From an uncultured Clostridia bacterium (GTDB lineage Bacteria > Bacillota > Dehalobacteriia > UBA4068 > JAAVYR01), in the NCBI GenBank assembly GCA_946562005.1, contig CAMNVD010000024.1:1-13935 (forward strand): a DNA stretch of 13,935 nt, written 5' to 3'. Below are positions 6,324 through 13,935 of the stretch, in pieces (position 1 is the stretch's first letter; every line of letters begins with the position of its first letter). A model generated the notes under the pieces. That model was not told the DNA's origin and searched no databases. It saw only the letters and a program-made list of their open reading frames with translations. The position numbers and the translations under genes are program-made.

Positions 6324-7814
6324 ATGCAGCTAACAGAAATTGCTGCTTTCCTGGGGCTGAGTATCCAGTCCGGTGGGGAGCAGAACATTACTGGAATACA
6401 ATATAACTCTCAAAAAGTGCAGCCAGGAAATATTTTTGTTTGCATTCAAGGAGAGAAAACAGACGGCCATAACTATGTGGCGGACGCTGTTAGCCGTGGC
6501 GCTGTTGCTGTCTTAGCTGCGCATACCTTGTCAGATTTACCTGCTCAGGTGTCTCTGTTGATTGCAGAGAATCCTCGTCTTGCCATGGCTTCTCTTGCTG
6601 ATATGTGGTATCAGTTTCCAGACCGCAAAATGCGGGTAATTGGTGTGACAGGTACCAATGGGAAGACGACAACTACTCATTTGATTAAATGGGTATTAGA
6701 ACAGCAAGGATATGCTACGGGTCTTGTGGGGACTATCCATAATGTGGTGGGGGCACTAGATGTACCTAGCAGCAATACTACACCAGAATCATTAGAGCTG
6801 TTTGCGCTTTTCAATGAAATGGTGAAAAACGGTTATCAGTATGGTGTGATGGAGGTTTCTTCCCATGCCTTGAAGCAAGGCCGTGTTTCTGCCTGTCGTT
6901 TTGCAGCAGGCGTATTTACCAATCTCACACAAGACCATTTGGACTATCATGGGACCTTTGAAGATTACTTGGAAAGCAAAACGAAACTATTTTCCATGCT
7001 GAATCAGACAGGGGATTTTCCTGCTTATGGTGTGGTAAATATAGACGATGGGGCGGCAAGTAGCTTTATACAGGCGGCCAATGTGCCGGTGTGGACTTAT
7101 GGTCTGGGTGCATCTGCTGATGTGCAGGCGAAGGATTTTCATCTGACGGCTGGCGGTACGCAACTAACTATTTGTTATCAGGGCAAAGAATATCTGGCTA
7201 AAATTCCTCTAATCGGGAAGTTTAATATTTATAATGCTTTGGCTGCTATTACGGTGTTATTAGCAGAAGGAATTGCTATGGAGGCAATTTTGGTGGCGTT
7301 GGCTAGCGCACCTCAGGTACCTGGTCGTTTTGAACTGGTAGATTATGGGCAGGATTTTGCAGTGGTGGTAGACTATGCTCATACGCCGGATGGCTTGGAA
7401 AATGTGCTTTCCACAGCAAGAGAAATTACCCACGGCAGAGTGATTTCTGTCTTTGGCTGTGGCGGTGATAGGGATAAAACGAAACGTCCTATTATGGGGG
7501 CTATCGGCGGAAAATATAGTGATTTTGCTATTATTACGTCTGATAATCCACGGACGGAGAATCCCTATGCTATATTAGAACAGGTAGAGGCGGGGATAAA
7601 AAAGGAAACCAACCATTATGTGGTGGAAGAAAGCAGAGGTGCTGCTATCGCAAAAGCCATCGCTATGGCAGAACCCGGAGACTTGATTATGATAGCAGGG
7701 AAAGGCCATGAAAACTATCAGTTAGTAAACGGGGAAACGCTGCATTTTGACGACCGGGAAGAAGCAAGAAGTTGTCTGGAAAAACGGCTGGCCGGGAAAA
7801 CAATAGAGAAATAG
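6324..7814 (+). CDS. murE: UDP-N-acetylmuramoyl-L-alanyl-D-glutamate--2,6-diaminopimelate ligase MurE
   Basis: This cytoplasmic ATP-dependent ligase adds the third stem-peptide residue. The 496-residue length is normal. The ATP loop GTNGKTTTT starts at residue 110. The middle domain has SSHALKQGR and TNLTQDHLDYHG, and the C-terminal domain has VDYAHTPDGLE and FGCGGDRDKTKRP. D407-N-P-R410 is the signature that selects meso-diaminopimelate; lysine-adding enzymes have a different motif here. ATG 6324 follows GGAGG (6311-6315) by 8 bases. The 68-base gap from the PBP gene holds no clear promoter. In most clusters of this type murF follows, but here the next gene is mraY. Confidence 0.97.
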   Translation: MQLTEIAAFLGLSIQSGGEQNITGIQYNSQKVQPGNIFVCIQGEKTDGHNYVADAVSRGAVAVLAAHTLSDLPAQVSLLIAENPRLAMASLADMWYQFPDRKMRVIGVTGTNGKTTTTHLIKWVLEQQGYATGLVGTIHNVVGALDVPSSNTTPESLELFALFNEMVKNGYQYGVMEVSSHALKQGRVSACRFAAGVFTNLTQDHLDYHGTFEDYLESKTKLFSMLNQTGDFPAYGVVNIDDGAASSFIQAANVPVWTYGLGASADVQAKDFHLTAGGTQLTICYQGKEYLAKIPLIGKFNIYNALAAITVLLAEGIAMEAILVALASAPQVPGRFELVDYGQDFAVVVDYAHTPDGLENVLSTAREITHGRVISVFGCGGDRDKTKRPIMGAIGGKYSDFAIITSDNPRTENPYAILEQVEAGIKKETNHYVVEESRGAAIAKAIAMAEPGDLIMIAGKGHENYQLVNGETLHFDDREEARSCLEKRLAGKTIEK

Positions 7815-7860
7815 AAAAACAAAAAGGATTTTATGGATTTACAGCGTATTTTATATTGTT

Positions 7861-7889
7861 TTGACAAAAGTAAATCTTACCTTAATCAT
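7861..7889 (+). promoter_or_regulatory. Candidate internal promoter upstream of mraY
   Basis: The 135-base gap between murE and mraY holds a consensus -35 TTGACA (7861-7866), a 17-base spacer and AATCAT (7884-7889; 4 of 6 matches to TATAAT). The surroundings are AT-rich. It could give mraY-murD-ftsW-murG-murC a transcription start separate from the mraZ promoter. The weak -10 keeps confidence modest. Confidence 0.35.
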
Positions 7890-7949
7890 ATCTTATCGAC
7901 GCAATGTATTTTAGTAATTTGAAGTTTTACCGGAGAGAGGAACCAATCC

Positions 7950-8933
7950 ATGAAAATAGCTTTAGCCGCATTATTAACAGCATTTATCATCGCCGCTGCA
8001 TTGGGCCCTATCTTCATTCCTGTTTTTAGATGGATGAAGTTTCGTCAGACCATTCGCAGTGACGGGCCCCAGCGTCACCTGGCAAAGGCTGGTACACCCA
8101 CCATGGGTGGTATCATCTTTTTGCTGGCTTTTGTGGCGAGCGCTGTTTTTTGGGGCAGCGGTTCTCGGGAATTATATATCATCCTAGGTTTTACCTTAGC
8201 GTTTGGACTGATTGGTTTTTTAGACGACTTTATTAAAGTAGCGTTGAAGCGGTCTTTAGGCCTTACCGCTAAGGAAAAATTGATTTTACAATTTGTCGTT
8301 GCAGCAGTTTTATGCTGGCTGATGGTGAAGATAGTCGGCAGAGGTACTGAGATTATTTTCCCAGGTATCAGCGGCGGTATCGACTTTGGTTGGTTTTATT
8401 ATCTATTTATGATTGTTTATATCGTAGGAATGGTAAATGCAACCAACCTGACGGATGGCTTAGATGGTCTTGCCGCTGGCATTTCCTTTATCGTGTTTTT
8501 AGGCTATATGCTTATTGGGTTGTTAGCTATTGGCAGAGAGCCTATTATCGGAGTGAATTATTTAGAGGTGGCCATTGCCACGGCAGCTTTTGCCGGTGGT
8601 TGTCTGGGGTTCCTTCTGTATAATCATTATCCTGCTAAAGTGTTTATGGGAGATACTGGTTCTCTTGCTCTTGGCGGTGGACTTATGGTCATCGCTATGA
8701 TGACCAAAACAGAAGTAGTATTGCTTTTTATGGGTGCGGTATATTTGATGGAGGCTCTTTCTGTTATCTTGCAGGTATTCTCTTTTAAATGCTTCGGTCG
8801 GCGTATTTTCCGTATGAGTCCGCTGCATCATCATTTCGAAATGCTGGGCTGGTCTGAGTTAAAAGTTGTCTATTCTTTCTGGCTGACTGCGGCATTTTTC
8901 GTATGCATTGGTTTGTGGCTGACGACCTTATAA
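7950..8933 (+). CDS. mraY: Phospho-N-acetylmuramoyl-pentapeptide-transferase MraY
   Basis: This integral membrane enzyme moves phospho-MurNAc-pentapeptide from UDP to undecaprenyl phosphate, making lipid I on the inner face of the membrane. The 327-residue protein is mostly hydrophobic, with about ten membrane helices. It shows the conserved blocks PTMGG (after the first helix), D92-D93-F-I-K, N163-A-T-N-L-T-D169-G-L-D172, GDTGSLALGG, and the H293-H-H295 motif near the C-terminus; the Asp and His residues form the Mg2+ and active-site region. ATG 7950 follows GAGAGG (7935-7940) at a usual distance. It is separated from murE by a 135-base gap with a possible promoter and from murD by 35 bases. 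Confidence 0.97.
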   Translation: MKIALAALLTAFIIAAALGPIFIPVFRWMKFRQTIRSDGPQRHLAKAGTPTMGGIIFLLAFVASAVFWGSGSRELYIILGFTLAFGLIGFLDDFIKVALKRSLGLTAKEKLILQFVVAAVLCWLMVKIVGRGTEIIFPGISGGIDFGWFYYLFMIVYIVGMVNATNLTDGLDGLAAGISFIVFLGYMLIGLLAIGREPIIGVNYLEVAIATAAFAGGCLGFLLYNHYPAKVFMGDTGSLALGGGLMVIAMMTKTEVVLLFMGAVYLMEALSVILQVFSFKCFGRRIFRMSPLHHHFEMLGWSELKVVYSFWLTAAFFVCIGLWLTTL

Positions 8934-8968
8934 ATAGAATGGGTATCATAAATGGGAGATGATAGCAA

Positions 8969-10348
8969 ATGGAAAAATTAGAATTAGCCGGAAAACAGGT
9001 ATTGGTAGTGGGGGCTGGTTTGAGCGGCGTCAGCGCAGCAAAATTTTTAACCAGCAAAGGTGCTAATGTTTCTCTTTATGATGATAAGCCAATGGAAAGC
9101 CTAAGTGACCAGGCGAAAGAGTTATTTTCTAAGGAAGTGACCTATCTTACCGGCGCTGGTAAAGAAGGGGATGGCGTTCTGCTTACAACCTTTGCTTTCA
9201 TGGTGGTAAGTCCAGGTATCTCTTTGCAGGCGCCTCTTTTGCAAAAAGCTGCTGCTTTGAAAATCCCTATTATTGGTGAGTTGGAGCTGGCATATGTGTT
9301 TAGCAAGGGCCGTTTTGTGGCGATTACCGGGACTAATGGTAAAACCACAACGACGACGCTTACGGCAGAGATTTTTCGTGCTGCCAGAAGAAAAATGCTT
9401 TTAGGTGGTAATATTGGTTTGCCCTTGGCAGAGCAGATTGCCCTCTCTGAGGAGGATACTACTATTGTGGCAGAAGTATCCAGCTTCCAATTAGAAACAA
9501 CCGAAGCGTTTTGTCCGGTGGCGGCGGCAGTATTAAATATTACCCCTGACCACTTAGACCGTCATGGGGACATGGCGGGCTATACGGCGGCAAAGAGTAA
9601 TATTTTTGCCCGTCAGGGAAAAGAAAACTATACCATATTAAACTATGATGATGAAAATACTCGTGCATTGGCAGAGAAAACCCTGGGGCAAGTAGTGTTT
9701 TTTAGTAGGAAGGAAAGACTAGAACAGGGCGTATGGGTAGAACAAGGAAAAATCGTTATTACTTGGCAAGGCAAGAAAGTCCCTGTGGTAGCTTGTGATG
9801 AAATCTATATCAAAGGAAATCATAACTTAGAAAATGCGCTGGCTGCAACGGCCCTTGCCTGGTTCTGTGGTATTGATGCCATGGTTATTGCTGATGTTTT
9901 ACGCAATTTTCGTGGGGTGGCACACCGGTTAGAATTTGTAGCTGAAATAAATGGTGTGCAATATATTAACGACTCAAAAGGAACCAATGTGGATTCGACT
10001 ATTAAGGCATTGGAGACCTATCCTGACCATATTATCTGGATCGCCGGTGGCAGAAATAAGGGGGCTAGCTTTGACCCGCTGATACCGCTGGTACGGGAAC
10101 GGGTAACAGGTGTTGTGGCCTTGGGAGAATCTGCCGGACTTATTAAAGAAGTAGCCGAAAGGGCTGGTATTCCTGCTGATAAAATTTATTTAGCAAAAGA
10201 TTTGTCTGATGTGGTACGGCATTGTCATGAAATAGCAGAGCCTGGGGATGTGGTGTTATTATCTCCTGCCTGTGCTAGTTGGGATATGTTCCGTAGCTAT
10301 GAGGAGCGGGGAGATATATTTAAAAATCTGGTGCATACATTAGAGTAA
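8969..10348 (+). CDS. murD: UDP-N-acetylmuramoyl-L-alanine--D-glutamate ligase MurD
   Basis: This cytoplasmic Mur ligase adds D-glutamate to UDP-MurNAc-L-Ala, the step between MurC and MurE. The 459-residue protein opens with a Rossmann-type UDP-binding motif (VLVVGAGLSGVSAAKFL). The ATP loop GTNGKTTTT begins at residue 121. The family blocks EVSSFQLE, LNITPDHLDRHG, NHNLENALAA, FRGVAHRLE, NDSKGTNVDST and LLSPACASWDMF are all present. ATG 8969 follows GGGAGATGA (8954-8962) by about 6 bases. ftsW begins 46 bases after its stop codon. Confidence 0.97.
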   Translation: MEKLELAGKQVLVVGAGLSGVSAAKFLTSKGANVSLYDDKPMESLSDQAKELFSKEVTYLTGAGKEGDGVLLTTFAFMVVSPGISLQAPLLQKAAALKIPIIGELELAYVFSKGRFVAITGTNGKTTTTTLTAEIFRAARRKMLLGGNIGLPLAEQIALSEEDTTIVAEVSSFQLETTEAFCPVAAAVLNITPDHLDRHGDMAGYTAAKSNIFARQGKENYTILNYDDENTRALAEKTLGQVVFFSRKERLEQGVWVEQGKIVITWQGKKVPVVACDEIYIKGNHNLENALAATALAWFCGIDAMVIADVLRNFRGVAHRLEFVAEINGVQYINDSKGTNVDSTIKALETYPDHIIWIAGGRNKGASFDPLIPLVRERVTGVVALGESAGLIKEVAERAGIPADKIYLAKDLSDVVRHCHEIAEPGDVVLLSPACASWDMFRSYEERGDIFKNLVHTLE

Positions 10349-10380
10349 GATTGACAGACTAATTTTGGCAAGCAAAAACG

Positions 10381-10387
10381 AGGAGGT
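10381..10387 (+). promoter_or_regulatory. Strong Shine-Dalgarno site that decides the ftsW start
   Basis: AGGAGGT, a near-perfect complement of the 16S 3' end, lies 7 bases before TTG 10395. The upstream in-frame TTG at 10365 has no such site, and its extra ten codons read through the ribosome-binding site itself. Confidence 0.8.
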
Positions 10388-10394
10388 CGTTTCA

Positions 10395-11495
10395 TTGGCT
10401 AAAAGCAGAGGAATCCAAGGAAAAGTGCCTGATTTTGGCGTATTTTTTGCGGTGCTGGTATTGTTGGGTATTGGTATTATTGCAGTCTTTAGCGCTAGTC
10501 AGTACTTTGCTCAGTATGCGCCTTATAATGATAGTTTGCATTTTCTGAAGCGACAATCTATCAATGCACTTATCGGCATTGTGGGAATGCTATTTGCTAT
10601 GAAAATAGATTATCGTTGGTTTCAGGTATTGGCTTTACCAGGGCTAGTTATCTCTATCCTTATGCTGGTCGTGGTGCTTGCTTTAGGCGGTACCCGCTGG
10701 ATTTCTTTAGGATTTATCCAGTTTCAGCCTTCAGAAATAGCTAAAGTTGCCATTATTGTTTTTATGGCATTGATATTGAGCCGAGATCCAGAACGACTGC
10801 AATCTTTTACCCATGGCTTTTTGCCTTGTCTGGGGTTAATGGGATTAGTTTGCGGGTTGGTTGTTATTAAGGACTTGAGCACTTCCATTGTTATTGCCGG
10901 CACTTGCTGTGTGATGATGTTCTGCTCTGGCGCTAAATGGAGCCATATGGGGTTCATGTTTGCGCTGGGAATTGTGGCATTTATTGCAGCTGTTTGGGTA
11001 GAGCCATATCGCATGGCGCGTATCTTTGCTTTCTTAGACCCATGGTCAGACCCGCAGGGTGATGGTTTCCAGACCATTCAATCCTATCTTGCCATTGGCA
11101 GCGGCGGACTGACAGGGGTGGGTTTAGGTGCTGGTAGTGCAAAATGGTATTATTTACCAGAACGGCATACGGACTTTATCTTTTCTATTTGGGCGGAAGA
11201 AATGGGTTTTTTAGGCGGTACCATTATTATTCTGACTTTCTTATTCTTTGTATGGCGGGGTTTTATGGTGTCTTTAAACCTAAAGAACAACTTCCAAAGC
11301 TTATTGGCGCTGGGGATTACTTCTATGATTGGCATTCAGGCGTTAATCAACCTATGCGTAGTGGTAGGGCTTTTTCCTGTGACTGGGGTGACGCTGCCGT
11401 TTATTAGTTATGGTGGGACTTCTCTTGCCATTTACCTGACGAGGGTGGGTATCTTATTGAATGTTTCTCGATATGCGAAAACCACCGGTGATTGA
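10395..11495 (+). CDS. ftsW: Septal peptidoglycan glycosyltransferase FtsW (SEDS family)
   Basis: The 366-residue polytopic membrane protein has about ten helices. SEDS proteins polymerise lipid II into glycan strands and work with a class B PBP, here most likely the product of 4093-6255. Family blocks visible in order are GIIAVFSAS, FQPSEIAKVA, KDLSTS, the FQTIQSYLAIGSGGLTGVG segment, PERHTDFIFS with WAEEMGFLGG, and the C-terminal PFISYGGTS. The gene's place between murD and murG supports FtsW rather than RodA. TTG 10395 is chosen from the adjacent Shine-Dalgarno site. The stop codon overlaps or touches the murG start (TGATG at 11493), suggesting translational coupling. Confidence 0.95.
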   Translation: MAKSRGIQGKVPDFGVFFAVLVLLGIGIIAVFSASQYFAQYAPYNDSLHFLKRQSINALIGIVGMLFAMKIDYRWFQVLALPGLVISILMLVVVLALGGTRWISLGFIQFQPSEIAKVAIIVFMALILSRDPERLQSFTHGFLPCLGLMGLVCGLVVIKDLSTSIVIAGTCCVMMFCSGAKWSHMGFMFALGIVAFIAAVWVEPYRMARIFAFLDPWSDPQGDGFQTIQSYLAIGSGGLTGVGLGAGSAKWYYLPERHTDFIFSIWAEEMGFLGGTIIILTFLFFVWRGFMVSLNLKNNFQSLLALGITSMIGIQALINLCVVVGLFPVTGVTLPFISYGGTSLAIYLTRVGILLNVSRYAKTTGD

Positions 11496-11497
11496 TG

Positions 11498-12601
11498 ATG
11501 AGAGTGATTATGACTGGTGGCGGTACAGGGGGGCATATTTATCCGGCCCTGGCCATTGCGCAAGGCATTTTAGATGATATTCCCCATAGCGACGTGCTTT
11601 ATGTAGGGGGTAAAAACAGCATGGAAAAGGAATTGGCTACAAAAGCAGGCTTTTCTTTTCGTGAGATTGAAGTAGCGCCGTTACCCCGTAAGCTCTCGTT
11701 ACAAACGGTAAAAAACTGTCATACTGCATTAAAGGCAGTGGGGAAGGCGCGGAAGCTAATAAAAGAATACCAGCCCGACTTGATTATCGGTACAGGTGGT
11801 TATGTGTGCGGGCCTATGGTGTTGGCCGGACATCTTTCTAAAGTGCCGACTATGATACACGAACAAAATGCGGTCCCCGGGAAAACCAATAAATTATTGG
11901 GCAGAATGGTAGACCGGGTGTGTTTGGGATTTCCAAATACTGCCCAATGTTTCCCAAAACCAGAACGGTGCGTATATACGGGCTTGCCAGTGCGGAAAGA
12001 AATCCTGGAGCAGAATAAAGCGGAATCCCGCAAGGTGCTGGGACTACCCCAGGATAAGCCGGTGCTTTTAGTCACTGGAGGCAGTCAGGGGGCCCATGCT
12101 ATCAATGCGGTAATGGAGCAGCTCTATAATCCGCTTTTAGCAAAGGGCATCGAAATCCGTCATATTACCGGCAAGAAGGAATATGATAAAATCCAAGCTT
12201 TTGCTGATAAAAAGAATTTTAATGACTATCCGAATCTGCACTTATTGGCTTATGGATATCATATGGAGCATTGCCTTACTGCTTGTGATTTAGTGGTGGG
12301 CAGGGCAGGGGCGTCGTTTATCGCAGAGGTGACCGCTGTAGGACGGCCTAGCATCTTGATACCATACCCCTATGCGGTGTATAATCATCAAGAGGTAAAT
12401 GGACGGGTCGTGGAGAAAACAGGCGGCGCAATGGTACTTTTAGAAAAAGATTTGACGCCAGCCCGGCTGGAACAGGAAATCTGTTCTTTGCTTCTAGATA
12501 AAACTCGTCTTGCCGCCATGGCAGAAGCTGCATGGCAATGCGGCAACCGTCATGCTGTGGATGATATTTTACAGGAAATTAAACAGTTAGTTGAAAAATA
12601 G
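11498..12601 (+). CDS. murG: UDP-N-acetylglucosamine--N-acetylmuramyl-(pentapeptide) pyrophosphoryl-undecaprenol N-acetylglucosamine transferase MurG
   Basis: This peripheral membrane GT-B glycosyltransferase adds GlcNAc to lipid I, giving lipid II. The 367-residue product has the N-terminal glycine loop GGGTGGHIYP (residues 7-16), GTGGYVCGP, HEQNAVPG, GGSQGA at the start of the second domain, and the UDP-GlcNAc site GRAGASFIAEV followed by PYPYAVYNHQ. Possible starts are TTG 11492, ATG 11495 (overlapping the ftsW stop as TGATG) and ATG 11498. The last gives the usual MRVIMTGGG N-terminus and lies 6 bases after GGTGA (11487-11491). Translational coupling to ftsW is likely. murC follows after 28 bases. 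Confidence 0.96.
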   Translation: MRVIMTGGGTGGHIYPALAIAQGILDDIPHSDVLYVGGKNSMEKELATKAGFSFREIEVAPLPRKLSLQTVKNCHTALKAVGKARKLIKEYQPDLIIGTGGYVCGPMVLAGHLSKVPTMIHEQNAVPGKTNKLLGRMVDRVCLGFPNTAQCFPKPERCVYTGLPVRKEILEQNKAESRKVLGLPQDKPVLLVTGGSQGAHAINAVMEQLYNPLLAKGIEIRHITGKKEYDKIQAFADKKNFNDYPNLHLLAYGYHMEHCLTACDLVVGRAGASFIAEVTAVGRPSILIPYPYAVYNHQEVNGRVVEKTGGAMVLLEKDLTPARLEQEICSLLLDKTRLAAMAEAAWQCGNRHAVDDILQEIKQLVEK

Positions 12602-12612
12602 ATTTTGGGCTT

Positions 12613-12620
12613 GAGGGGAG
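12613..12620 (+). promoter_or_regulatory. Shine-Dalgarno site that decides the murC start
   Basis: GAGGGGAG lies about 9 bases before TTG 12630, in the frame that reads straight into the MurC N-terminal motif. No in-frame ATG precedes the glycine-rich loop, so the TTG start is well supported. Confidence 0.75.
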
Positions 12621-12629
12621 CGGGCAATT

Positions 12630-13935
12630 TTGCAGAAACAAGCGGGTGCATATTCCTTTGGGAAAACCCATTTTATAGGTATCGGCGGCGCTGGTATGAG
12701 TGGACTGGCGAAAATATTATTAGAAAAAAACGTAGCTGTTTCCGGTTCTGACTGTAGCTTTTCTCCAGTAGTAGAACAGTTGCAACAGATGGGCGCTATG
12801 TGCTTTGGCGAGCAGAAAAAAGAAAACATTACGGACGATATTGATTTGGTGGTATATTCCTCTGCCATTCGGCAGAATAACCCAGAAATCATTGCAGCCC
12901 AAGAAAAGGGCATCGAAGTGGTGTGCAGGGCGGAGCTTCTCGCTCGGCTGATGTTGTTGCAGACAGGAATTTCTGTGGCTGGTACCCATGGGAAAAGCAC
13001 CACAACGGGAATGCTTTCTACCATTTTATTAGGGACAGATGGTATGGCTCCTACTGTAGTGGGTGGGGCATATCTTCCCCAGATTCATGGTAATGCGCAG
13101 CTTGGCGCTGGAAAATATCTGGTGGCTGAGTCTGACGAAAGCGATGGGTCTTTTTTATTGCTGCATCCGGAAATTGCTGTGGTTACCAATATTGAAGCAG
13201 ACCATTTGGACCACTATGGTTCTTATGAGAAGGTATTGGAAGGTTTTACTCAATTTTTAAATCAGTTGCCCGAAGCAGGGCTAGCAGTCGTATGCCTGGA
13301 TAGTCCTGGTGTAAAAGATGTTTTGCCTCAGCTTATGGTAAAGCAGGTAGTGACTTATGGCGTTGAAACTGACGCTGGGGATTTTGGGGCTACCGATATT
13401 ACTTATCATGGTAGAGGCAGTTCTTTTATTTGCACCCATCATGGTAGGTCTATCGGTAGAGTAGAGTTATCTGTACCTGGTATTTATAATGTCTGCAATG
13501 CATTGGCGGCTATTGCTGTTGCCCTACATATCGGAGTGGATTGGCAAGATATTTTAAAGGGATTAAAAGCCTTTCAAGGGGTAGGCAGACGGTTTGAAAT
13601 CCTTGGAGTGGAAAAGGGTGTGACGGTTGTCGATGACTATGCTCACCATCCTACAGAAATCAAAGCAACCCTTGCTGCTGCAAAAAATATGGGGTATCAG
13701 CGTATTATTGCGGTATTCCAGCCCCATCGCTACAGCCGTACCCAGGCGTTGTTTGATGAATTTACAGATAGTTTCCTGGATAGTGATGAGATTATTATGA
13801 ATGGGATTTATGCGGCGTCCGAAGACCCTATCCCTGGGGTGTCCGGTAAAATCCTTGCTGATGCTATCCGAGAAAAACATGGTTATAAAATAGTTATTCA
13901 AAATTTGTTCTTTTTTCTGCTCGATAAACATGGAT
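12630..13935 (+). CDS. murC: UDP-N-acetylmuramate--L-alanine ligase MurC, 3' partial
   Basis: This cytoplasmic ATP-dependent ligase adds L-alanine to UDP-MurNAc, the first stem-peptide step. The 435 visible codons cover the UDP-binding loop GIGGAGMSG (residues 17-25), the ATP loop GTHGKSTTT (from residue 118), ESDESDGSFL, TNIEADHLDHYG, FQGVGRRFE, VDDYAHHPTEI, FQPHRYSRT and IYAASEDPIPGVSG. The family usually has about 450-460 residues, so only the end, including the closing GAGD-type block, lies beyond the window. The start is TTG 12630, supported by GAGGGGAG 9 bases upstream. The last visible residues (QNLFFFLLDKHG) are more hydrophobic than I expect for that helix, but the frame stays open. 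murB and ftsQ/divIB often follow but cannot be seen. Confidence 0.96.
   Translation, partial: MQKQAGAYSFGKTHFIGIGGAGMSGLAKILLEKNVAVSGSDCSFSPVVEQLQQMGAMCFGEQKKENITDDIDLVVYSSAIRQNNPEIIAAQEKGIEVVCRAELLARLMLLQTGISVAGTHGKSTTTGMLSTILLGTDGMAPTVVGGAYLPQIHGNAQLGAGKYLVAESDESDGSFLLLHPEIAVVTNIEADHLDHYGSYEKVLEGFTQFLNQLPEAGLAVVCLDSPGVKDVLPQLMVKQVVTYGVETDAGDFGATDITYHGRGSSFICTHHGRSIGRVELSVPGIYNVCNALAAIAVALHIGVDWQDILKGLKAFQGVGRRFEILGVEKGVTVVDDYAHHPTEIKATLAAAKNMGYQRIIAVFQPHRYSRTQALFDEFTDSFLDSDEIIMNGIYAASEDPIPGVSGKILADAIREKHGYKIVIQNLFFFLLDKHG

Noticed and set aside
10351..10379. TTGACA before ftsW as a promoter -35
   Set aside because: At 16-18 bases downstream only A-rich sequence (aaaaac) is found, with no -10-like hexamer.
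12587..13024. Antisense frame of 145 codons opposite the murC 5' part
   Set aside because: It lies wholly over clear MurC coding sequence, has no recognisable motif, and would run against the operon.
13063..13260. 65-codon frame within murC
   Set aside because: It is in a different frame from the continuous MurC reading, which keeps family motifs before and after it, so it is a shadow and no frameshift is present.

Overview
The window is a stretch of Bacillota-like (Firmicutes) chromosome, read entirely on the + strand. The 3' end of a large surface-adhesin gene is followed by the front part of a dcw (division and cell wall) cluster. The evidence for Bacillota is the gene order mraZ-rsmH-ftsL-pbp-murE-mraY-murD-ftsW-murG-murC, the class B PBP with two C-terminal PASTA domains, strong purine-rich Shine-Dalgarno sites, and the sortase-type C-terminus of the first protein. 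MurE carries the DNPR signature, so the peptidoglycan stem should contain meso-diaminopimelate. I cannot name the genus; a gut Clostridia or Negativicutes member is a guess from composition and protein style only.

Layout. Bases 1-1856 are the C-terminal 617 residues of a repetitive secreted protein. It has three (plus the end of a fourth) pilin/adhesin-like beta domains with the Lys...Asn pattern of self-made isopeptide bonds, an odd 45-residue Asp/Ile/Phe/Glu tract, an acidic wall linker, and a TPKTG sorting motif with membrane anchor and basic tail. A strong intrinsic terminator (about 1885-1930) ends this unit. An AT-rich region then leads to a probable promoter and three AAGTGG boxes with an exact 10-bp period, the expected form of a MraZ operator, just ahead of mraZ.

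From 2055 to the right edge lies what looks like one long operon. MraZ is the regulator; RsmH methylates 16S rRNA; FtsL, the PBP and FtsW are divisome components, with FtsW-PBP the septal glycosyltransferase/transpeptidase pair. MurC, MurD and MurE build UDP-MurNAc-tripeptide, and MraY and MurG make lipid I and lipid II. Gaps are short. A perfect 14-bp hairpin straddles the ftsL stop codon, and a possible internal promoter lies in the 135-bp gap before mraY. murF, usually found between murE and mraY, is absent. murC runs off the right edge.

No new multi-gene system is visible. The points most worth a second look are the acidic/aliphatic repeat inside the adhesin, the missing murF, the MraZ operator and the ftsL hairpin. 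Several division genes (ftsL, pbp, ftsW, murC) appear to start at GTG or TTG when start sites are chosen by Shine-Dalgarno spacing.
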